Made by a program: the position numbers and the translations under genes. The notes beneath the pieces are model-generated. The model did no database searches. It was given only the letters and a program-made list of their open reading frames with translations, and was not told the DNA's origin. Positions 58,722 through 64,000 of a stretch of 64,000 nt of DNA are shown piece by piece. Numbering within the stretch: the stretch's first letter is position 1; every line of letters begins with the position of its first letter. The stretch spans positions 1,736,001-1,800,000 of the forward strand of contig NZ_LT607803.1 in the NCBI RefSeq assembly GCF_900090195.1, in the 5' to 3' direction. This DNA is from Variovorax sp. HW608 (GTDB taxonomy: Bacteria > Pseudomonadota > Gammaproteobacteria > Burkholderiales > Burkholderiaceae_C).

Positions 58722-58745
58722 GTTTCTGAGAGAGGGAGTCGAACC

Positions 58746-59432
58746 ATGCTGCTGCACGTGCGTGAAGTGCTCACCCGCGACGAGGTCGCGCAAGCCCGCA
58801 AGATCCTGGCGGGCGCACCCTGGGAGGACGGGCGCCTGACGGCCGGCGAGCAGTCCGCGCGCGCCAAGAACAACGAGCAGTTGCGCGAGGACTGCGACGA
58901 GACCCGCGCCGTGCAGCAAATGCTGCTGCGCGGGCTCGAGCGCCACCAGGTCTTCTTCTCGGCGGCGCTGCCCAAGCAGATCTCGCCCCCGCTCTTCAAC
59001 CGCTACGGCGGCGAGGCCAACAGCTTCGGCAACCACGTGGACAGCTCGGTGCGCTTCCTGCGCAACGGCGCCGGCCGCGTGCGTACGGATGTCTCGTGCA
59101 CCGTGTTCCTGAGCGACACCGACGAATACGACGGCGGCGAACTCGTGATCGAGGACACCTTCGGCGAACAGCGCGTGAAGCTGCCCGCCGGCGACATGGT
59201 GCTCTACCCGGGCACCAGCGTGCATCGGGTGCTGCCGGTCACGCGCGGGCATCGCGTCGCGAGCTACTTCTGGATCCAGAGCATGATCCGCAGCGACGAG
59301 CAGCGCCGGCTGCTCTTCGACATGGACAACCACCTGCGGCACCTGCGCAGCACCATCGGCGAGACCGATCCGGGCGTGATCGGCCTCACGAGCACCTATC
59401 ACAACCTGCTGCGCATGTGGCTCGACGTCTGA
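58746..59432 (+). CDS. piuC: Fe(II)/2-oxoglutarate-dependent PKHD-type dioxygenase PiuC (YbiX)
   Basis: 228-residue oxygenase. Iron ligands are His97 and Asp99 in [10 protein letters not shown], and His160 in [15 protein letters not shown]; Arg170 should bind 2-oxoglutarate. KNNEQL and [10 protein letters not shown] near the start and the C-terminal [11 protein letters not shown] are family marks. The gene lies 24 bp after the siderophore receptor gene, the usual arrangement for fiu/piuC, so it probably takes part in iron uptake from siderophores. The real substrate of PiuC proteins is not settled. Confidence 0.93.
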   Translation: MLLHVREVLTRDEVAQARKILAGAPWEDGRLTAGEQSARAKNNEQLREDCDETRAVQQMLLRGLERHQVFFSAALPKQISPPLFNRYGGEANSFGNHVDSSVRFLRNGAGRVRTDVSCTVFLSDTDEYDGGELVIEDTFGEQRVKLPAGDMVLYPGTSVHRVLPVTRGHRVASYFWIQSMIRSDEQRRLLFDMDNHLRHLRSTIGETDPGVIGLTSTYHNLLRMWLDV

Positions 59433-59479
59433 GCGGCGGCGCGCGGCTTTCCTTAACCGAATTCTTCGAGGCCCCTCCC

Positions 59480-59782
59480 ATGCAAGCACCCCTCATCAGC
59501 AAGTCCGCCTTTGCAGCAATCGCGCTTTGCCTCGCGGGCAGCGCCGCCGCGCAGTATGTCGATCACGAGAGCGTGAAGTGCGAAGCCATTCCCAAGGAAG
59601 AGATGAAGCCCCAGATGGAGCTTCAGCGCAAGCTGACCGGCGAAGGCTGGAAGGTGCGGCAGGTGAAGAACTTCAACGGCTGCTACGAGGTGTACGGCTT
59701 CGATGCCGGCGGCAAGCGCGTGGAAGCTTTCTTCAACCCCAAGACCTTCGACAAGATCGGCGAAGTCAAGCAGCCCGACTGA
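59480..59782 (+). CDS. PepSY-like periplasmic protein
   Basis: 100-residue protein with a signal peptide (to about residue 25, AGSAAAQYV). The mature part, with LQRKLTGEGWKVRQVKNFNGCYEVYGFDAGGKRVEAFFNPKT, matches the PepSY type seen beside b-type cytochromes (a stretch with an alpha/beta inhibitor-like pattern). Cys in the NGCYEVYG segment and an earlier SVKCEAIP Cys could form a disulphide. Its stop overlaps the cytochrome gene start (TGATG at 59780-59784), so it is an accessory of that membrane protein. Confidence 0.83.
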   Translation: MQAPLISKSAFAAIALCLAGSAAAQYVDHESVKCEAIPKEEMKPQMELQRKLTGEGWKVRQVKNFNGCYEVYGFDAGGKRVEAFFNPKTFDKIGEVKQPD

Positions 59783-60315
59783 TGCCCGGGATGCAGGGCA
59801 CGGTCCGCGTGTGGGACCCGGCACAGCGGGTTCTGCACTGGGGTCTCGCGATCTCGGTCGCACTCGCGTGGTGGGCCGGCGAAGGCCGGCTCGCGCTGCA
59901 CCTGCGGGTGGGCTACGTGGCGCTCGCGATCGTCGTCGTGCGCAGCGCGTGGGGCCTGTTCGGCACCCGGCATGCGCGCTTCGCGGATTTCGTCCATGGC
60001 CCCCGCGCGGTGCTCGACTATGCGAAGCGCATCGTAGGCGCCCGCGAGGAGCGCTATCTCGGCCACAACCCGCTGGGCGGCTGGATGGTGGTGCTGCTGC
60101 TCGCCTGCCTCGCGGTGGTCTGCGTGTCCGGAATCCTCTACACGACCGATGCGTTCTGGGGCGTCGAATGGGTCGAGGCGACGCATCGCGCCTCGGCATG
60201 GACGCTCGTCGGGCTCATCGCACTGCATGTCGCAGGCGTGATCTTCACGAGCCTGCGGCACCGCGAGAACCTCGTGGCGGCGATGTTCAGCGGACGCAAG
60301 CGGGGCGATGACTAG
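59782..60315 (+). CDS. cytochrome b561-type membrane protein
   Basis: 177-residue inner-membrane protein with four helices. WDPAQRVLHWGLAISV carries a haem-binding His in helix 1, LHLRVGYVALAIVVVRSAWG a second His-containing helix, HNPLGGWMVVLLLACLAVVCVSGIL the third and ATHRASAWTLVGLIALHVAGVIFTSLRHREN the fourth. Coupling to the PepSY gene and following a siderophore operon suggests a ferric-siderophore reductase or other redox role. The 3' end overlaps the convergent permease gene by 4 bases. Confidence 0.88.
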   Translation: MPGMQGTVRVWDPAQRVLHWGLAISVALAWWAGEGRLALHLRVGYVALAIVVVRSAWGLFGTRHARFADFVHGPRAVLDYAKRIVGAREERYLGHNPLGGWMVVLLLACLAVVCVSGILYTTDAFWGVEWVEATHRASAWTLVGLIALHVAGVIFTSLRHRENLVAAMFSGRKRGDD

Positions 60316-61118
60316 GCATGCGCCGACGCCAACCCGCGCCGCACCCGCGCGCTGGCGCCGTCCACCGCGACCACCAGCACGAACATCGCGCCGATGACGG
60401 TCGCGGCCTGGGCCTGCTGGAACAGCGAGAGGTGGAAGTACAGCATCTGCCCCAGCCCCCCGGCCCCGACGAAGCCCAGCACCGCCGCCGCGCGGATGTT
60501 CATCTCCCAGCGGTACAGGCCATAGGCCAGCCACTGGTGCCAGGCCATCGGCAGGCTGCCGTACAAGAAGGCCGCGACCGCGCCGCTGCCGCCGTCGATC
60601 AGGGCGCGCTCCGGCGCCTTGGGCAGGTTCTCCAGCGTGTCGCCGAACAGGCGGCCGAAGACGCCCGTGGTGTGCAGCACCAGCGCGAGCACGCCGGCGA
60701 AGGGGCCGAGCCCGGCGGCCAGCACCATGAGCGTGGCCCAGACCAGTTCGGGCACGCTGCGCAGCACGTTCAGCACGAAGCGCGCGGCCTGCCGCAGCGC
60801 CGGCCCGAAGCGGCCCGAAGCCGGCAGCGCCAGCACCGCGCCGCCGAGCATGGCGAGCAGCGTGCCGAGCGCCGAGACCGCCAGCGTCTGCAACGCACCC
60901 CAGCCGACCTTGGCGAGGAAGGGCGCGGAAAGATCGGGCGGGAAGAACTCGGCGACGAAGCGGCCCATCGAGGCCAGCGACTCGCGTCCGAGCAGCGTGC
61001 CGAAGTCGATGCCGAGGTAGACGAAGCTCGCCACCACCGCCGCCGCGATCGCCGCCGTCGCGAGCAGGCAGGTGAGGCAGGGGCCGGCGGCGCGGGCGCG
61101 CTCGGAGGGTGTGCTCAT
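60312..61118 (-). CDS. PhnE-family ABC transporter permease (second subunit)
   Basis: 268-residue inner-membrane permease with about six helices. RSVPELVWATLMVLAAGLGP near residue 115 and [19 protein letters not shown] near 210 are the conserved PhnE segments, the second being the ATPase-contact loop. It resembles the other permease at 61180 and both are needed in this type of importer. By context it belongs to the putative selenium transporter rather than a phosphonate one. It is the last gene of the minus-strand operon. Confidence 0.88.
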   Translation of the reverse strand: MSTPSERARAAGPCLTCLLATAAIAAAVVASFVYLGIDFGTLLGRESLASMGRFVAEFFPPDLSAPFLAKVGWGALQTLAVSALGTLLAMLGGAVLALPASGRFGPALRQAARFVLNVLRSVPELVWATLMVLAAGLGPFAGVLALVLHTTGVFGRLFGDTLENLPKAPERALIDGGSGAVAAFLYGSLPMAWHQWLAYGLYRWEMNIRAAAVLGFVGAGGLGQMLYFHLSLFQQAQAATVIGAMFVLVVAVDGASARVRRGLASAHA

Positions 61119-61179
61119 GGGGTGACCTCCGTGCTTCGCACTGCGGTGCGAGCCACCTTCGGAACGGCCGGGCGGGGGC

Positions 61180-62010
61180 TCATGCGAGCCACCTCCTCAA
61201 TTGCGCGCTCAGCGCATCCGCGAGCAGCACCAGCAGCAGGAACACGATCAGGATGCTGCTGGCCTCGCCGCCGTTGAGCATCTTCATCGACTGGTCCATG
61301 AGCTGCCCCAGTCCGCCGGCGCCGACGAAGCCCATCACCACCGATGCGCGCACCGCGCATTCCCAGCGGTAGACCGTGTAGGAGGCCAGCTCCTGCGCCG
61401 CCGAGGGCAGGAGGCCGTAGCACAGCGCCGCGATGCGGCCGCTGCCGGCTTCGAACAGCGCACGCGCGGGCCGCGTGTCGCCGGATTCGAGGATCTCGGC
61501 GTACACCTTGCCGAGCATGCCGCCGTAGGTGATCGCCAGCGCCAGCACGCCGGCCGCGGGGCCGAGGCCGAGCGCGCGCACGAACACCAGTGCCCAGACC
61601 AGTTCGGGGATGGCGCGCAGCGCCGCCATCACGGCGCGTACCGCCGCGCGCAGGGCCTGCCCGCGTGCCCGGCCCGGCCCCGGGCCGATGCGCGAGATCG
61701 ACAACGCTTGCGTGGCGACGAACGAAAGCGGCACCGCGAGCGCGAAGGCGAGGGCGACGCCGGCCGTCGCCATCGCGAGCGTCTCCAGCGTCGCGTGGGC
61801 GAGCATGCCGAGGAAGGCGGCATCGAGCGCCGGCGGCACGAAGCCGGCCAGGAAGCCGCCCATCACCCGCAGCGTGGCCGGCGCGAAAAGCGCGCGGGGG
61901 TCGAACTCCGCGATCACCAGCATCGGCCACAGCACCAGCAGCGCAGCCATCAGGTAGCCGAGCCGGCGGCGGGCCAGCGGATCGCGCGGGACGGCGGCCG
62001 GCGTGCTCAT
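61180..62010 (-). CDS. PhnE-family ABC transporter permease (first subunit)
   Basis: 276-residue permease from ATG 62010, which overlaps the ATPase stop (ATGA at 62007-62010); ATG 62016 would add two residues. [20 protein letters not shown] and [15 protein letters not shown] are the PhnE family marks, and [14 protein letters not shown] precedes the first. It probably forms a heterodimer with the permease at 60312, with six helices each. The arrangement binding protein, ATPase, two permeases follows the minus-strand order 62862, 62007, 61180, 60312. Confidence 0.88.
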   Translation of the reverse strand: MSTPAAVPRDPLARRRLGYLMAALLVLWPMLVIAEFDPRALFAPATLRVMGGFLAGFVPPALDAAFLGMLAHATLETLAMATAGVALAFALAVPLSFVATQALSISRIGPGPGRARGQALRAAVRAVMAALRAIPELVWALVFVRALGLGPAAGVLALAITYGGMLGKVYAEILESGDTRPARALFEAGSGRIAALCYGLLPSAAQELASYTVYRWECAVRASVVMGFVGAGGLGQLMDQSMKMLNGGEASSILIVFLLLVLLADALSAQLRRWLA

Positions 62011-62846
62011 CGGCATGCGCTCGGGCGGGCCCGGCGCGCGCCTGCCGCGCCGTCGATGTCATAGCTCGGCGCCTGCGTCGGCAGCAGGCTGCCTTCGTTC
62101 GCATAGAGCTCCTGCAGCATCGCGCGGCTGACCTCGGCGGCCGGTGCGTCGAAGACCACCACGCCGGCGCGCAGGCCGACGATCCGGTCGAACCACTTCA
62201 GCGCGAGGTCCACTGCGTGCAGCGAAGCCAGCAGCGTCGCGCCGCTGTTGCGGCTCTGCGCGACCAGTTCGCCCACCGCCATGTCGGCCAGCGTGGGATC
62301 GAGCGCCGACACCGGCTCGTCGGCCAGGATCAGCTCCGGCGCCTGGTAGAGCACGCGCGCCATGCCGACGCGCTGCAGCTGGCCGCCCGAGAGGCTGTCG
62401 CAGCGGTCGAAGAGGCGGTCGGCCATGTCCAGCCGCGCGAGCGCCGCCTCGGCGCCGGCGATGTCCGAAGGCAGCAGCAGCGAGCCCAGCGCGCGCCATG
62501 CCGACCAGCGGCCCAGCCGCCCGGCCAGCACCGCCGTGACCACGCGCAGCCGCGGCGGGATCGGCGGCGCCTGGTGGATCAGCCCGACGCGCGAGCGCAG
62601 CGCACGCAGCGCGCCGCTGTGCAACTGCCACGGGTGCTCGCCGAGCAGTTCGATGCGGCCGTCGCTTGCGCGCAAGGCGGTCGCGGCCACGCGCAGCAGG
62701 CTGGTCTTGCCCGCGCCCGACGGGCCGACGACCGCGACCCGCGCACCCCGCGGCACCTGCAACGCGACGCCCTGCAGCGCGCGCTGGCCGTTGGGGTGGA
62801 CGAGGCCGACATCGTGGAGCACCAGCGCGGCATCGGCGGCGTTCAA
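62007..62846 (-). CDS. PhnC-like ABC transporter ATP-binding protein
   Basis: 279-residue ABC ATPase. Walker A is GPSGAGKTS near residue 41, signature [13 protein letters not shown], and Walker B is [13 protein letters not shown], followed by [10 protein letters not shown] as the H-loop. A long Arg/Ala-rich C-terminal tail extends beyond the typical fold. It lies 15 bp after the binding-protein gene and its stop overlaps the permease start, so the operon is tightly packed. PhnC-type ATPases serve phosphonate, phosphite and selenium-related importers. Confidence 0.9.
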   Translation of the reverse strand: MNAADAALVLHDVGLVHPNGQRALQGVALQVPRGARVAVVGPSGAGKTSLLRVAATALRASDGRIELLGEHPWQLHSGALRALRSRVGLIHQAPPIPPRLRVVTAVLAGRLGRWSAWRALGSLLLPSDIAGAEAALARLDMADRLFDRCDSLSGGQLQRVGMARVLYQAPELILADEPVSALDPTLADMAVGELVAQSRNSGATLLASLHAVDLALKWFDRIVGLRAGVVVFDAPAAEVSRAMLQELYANEGSLLPTQAPSYDIDGAAGARRARPSACR

Positions 62847-62861
62847 CGGCGCGGCCTCCGG

Positions 62862-63725
62862 CTACTTGATGAGCCCGGCCGAACGCGCCGCCGACTCGAT
62901 GCCGTCGTAGTTCGATGACTGGGTCGGGATGAACTTCGAGGCCCGCTGCAAGGCCAGGATCTCCTTGTGCGCCGGGTTGGCCGGGTCGAGCTGGAGGAAG
63001 GCGTCCTTGATCTTCTTCTGCAGCGCCGGATCGAGCCCGGGCCGCACGGTCCAGTTGTAGTCGTAGTAGGGCGCCGTGGTCGCGAGCACGCGCACCTTGG
63101 TGGCGTTCGGGTTCTTGGCTTCGACCAGCTTGTCCCACACCGAGGCGTTGAGCGCGCCGGCCTCGGCCCGGCCCGCGGCGACGAAGGCCACGGTGGCGTC
63201 GTGTGCGCCCGAGTAGGCGACGGTCTTGAAGTCCTTGTCCGGATCGATGCCGGCCTCCAGCAGGAAGTGGCGCGGCATCAGGCTGCCCGAGGTCGACGAG
63301 GGCGCGCCGAACGCGAAGGTGACGCCCCTGAGGTCCTGCAGCGTCTTCGCCTTGCTGTCGATCGGCACGATGAACTTGCTGGTGAAGGCCTCGTCCTCGG
63401 CGCGCTGCACCAGCGGCACCGCACCGCCCTGCGTGCGCAGCCTGGCCTGCACGTAGGTGAAGCCGCCGAGCCAGGCGAGATCGATCTTGCCGGTGGCGAG
63501 GCCTTCGACCACGGCTGCGTAGTCGGTCACCGGGGTGAACTGAACCTCCATGCCGGTCTGCTGCTTCAGGTAGTCGCCCAGCGGCTTGAACTTGCGCTGC
63601 AGCTCGGTCGGCGCCTCGTCGGGAATGGCCGAGACGCGGAGCAGGCCCGTCTGCGCATGCAGCGGCAGCCCGGCGCCGAGGCCCAGCAGACAGAACAGTG
63701 TGATCGGGATGAGCCGTCGTTTCAT
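62862..63725 (-). CDS. putative selenate/selenium ABC transporter substrate-binding protein (PhnD family)
   Basis: 287-residue periplasmic receptor of the PhnD family. The signal peptide ends near LPLHAQTG. VSAIPDEAPTELQRKFKPLG, TPVTDYAAVVEGLATGKIDLAWLGGFTYV and VTFAFGAPSSTSGSLMPRHF are family segments; SSTSG should contact the oxyanion. The sequence resembles proteins annotated as putative selenate-transport receptors. It lies 41 bp after a SenA/EgtB-like gene, and with the ATPase and two permeases downstream it forms a complete importer. Selenium as substrate is an inference from family and context. Confidence 0.85.
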   Translation of the reverse strand: MKRRLIPITLFCLLGLGAGLPLHAQTGLLRVSAIPDEAPTELQRKFKPLGDYLKQQTGMEVQFTPVTDYAAVVEGLATGKIDLAWLGGFTYVQARLRTQGGAVPLVQRAEDEAFTSKFIVPIDSKAKTLQDLRGVTFAFGAPSSTSGSLMPRHFLLEAGIDPDKDFKTVAYSGAHDATVAFVAAGRAEAGALNASVWDKLVEAKNPNATKVRVLATTAPYYDYNWTVRPGLDPALQKKIKDAFLQLDPANPAHKEILALQRASKFIPTQSSNYDGIESAARSAGLIK

Positions 63726-63766
63726 GGTGTTTTCGGCGATGCCGGTCGGTGTGTGGGACTCGGAGT

Positions 63767-64000
63767 TTAAGAAAGCGCGGCCGTCCTGAAGCCCGCGAAG
63801 ACATCGTGCCGGCCGGGCTGGAAGAAGTTGCGATAGCGCGCGTCGTGCAGCCGCGCATGGGTCGCGAAGGCGCCGCCGCGCAGCTCGCGGTGGTCGCCGA
63901 ACCAGGGCGCCGAATAGTCGCGGTACGGGCCGGGCGCGAAGCCGGGGTAGGGCGCGAAGGGATCGGCGGTCCATTCCCAGACACTGCCGCCCCAGGCGAA
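63767..64000 (-). CDS. senA: SenA/EgtB-like sulfoxide-synthase-type enzyme, C-terminal end only
   Basis: The last 77 codons before TAA are visible; the gene starts beyond the window. FAWGGSVWEWTADPF, then RDYSAPWFGDHRELRGGAF and ARYRNFFQPGRHDVFAGFR, form the C-terminal FGE-sulfatase-like lobe of EgtB/SenA enzymes. EgtB makes ergothioneine and SenA makes selenoneine. The downstream putative selenium importer favours SenA. The residues separating SenA from EgtB lie outside the window. Confidence 0.65.
   Translation of the reverse strand, partial: FAWGGSVWEWTADPFAPYPGFAPGPYRDYSAPWFGDHRELRGGAFATHARLHDARYRNFFQPGRHDVFAGFRTAALS

Overview
The window is a high-GC, gene-dense chromosomal stretch that looks like a betaproteobacterium of the Comamonadaceae, most like Variovorax. 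The reasons are four orphan Bug/TctC-type solute receptors with no TctAB partners, several class III CoA-transferases, LysR/GntR/HxlR regulators beside catabolic genes, a Fiu/PiuC-type iron locus, and the end of a selenoneine-synthase-like gene next to a putative selenium ABC transporter. No tRNA, rRNA, insertion sequence or CRISPR array was seen. The genus is an inference from gene content; no rRNA is present to test it.

Layout. 1-8,003: a DUF2817 metallohydrolase-like gene and a glutamine amidotransferase divergent from a LysR gene; a decayed aspartase fragment; a threonine-dehydratase-like gene; a Bug receptor; a deletion scar joining a beheaded HCCA-isomerase fragment to a 5'-clipped HxlR regulator; the FetAB iron exporter; an SMR-like transporter. 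8,040-25,415: a Bug receptor, then a large catabolic and uptake cluster with a complete branched-chain-type ABC importer, three class III CoA-transferases, two MaoC/FAS1-type acyl-CoA hydratases, an SDR, a 3-hydroxyisobutyrate-dehydrogenase-like enzyme, an SMP-30 lactonase, a second Bug receptor, an isochorismatase-fold protein, a CitE-like lyase and a GntR regulator. A 12-bp palindrome, AGAATGCATTCT, occurs three times at the cluster's promoters and is probably the GntR operator. Together the genes suggest import of an organic acid, activation to a CoA thioester, hydration and C-C cleavage.

25,524-31,478: a lipid neighbourhood (lplT, a GT4 glycosyltransferase, a small histidine-rich membrane protein, a membrane-anchored class III aminotransferase, psd), with 11-bp-spaced CGTCACG repeats resembling a Pho box between the divergent glycosyltransferase and membrane-protein genes. 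31,432-36,951: a Bug receptor, an aconitase-superfamily protein with its swivel domain first, a LysR regulator, PstS and a small membrane protein.

37,057-50,813 (all minus strand): a two-partner secretion locus. It runs TpsB transporter, lipoprotein, a 2,734-residue FhaB/CdiA-like exoprotein, then four tandem paralogous lipoproteins. The first lipoprotein gene overlaps the exoprotein stop by ATGA. The lipoproteins and the last ~220 codons of the exoprotein are visibly poorer in GC than their surroundings. This is the best candidate here for an undescribed system (a contact-dependent effector with lipoprotein partners).

51,124-56,147 (minus): a small protein resembling part of the neighbouring S8 protease's pro-region, the S8 protease, a nucleoside-phosphorylase-like protein, a DUF2182 membrane protein and a tyrosinase. 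56,370-60,315 (plus): TonB-dependent siderophore receptor, PiuC-type dioxygenase, PepSY-like protein and cytochrome b. 60,312-64,000 (minus): a PhnCDE-like ABC transporter behind the 3' end of a SenA/EgtB-like gene, probably a selenium uptake and selenoneine locus continuing past the window.
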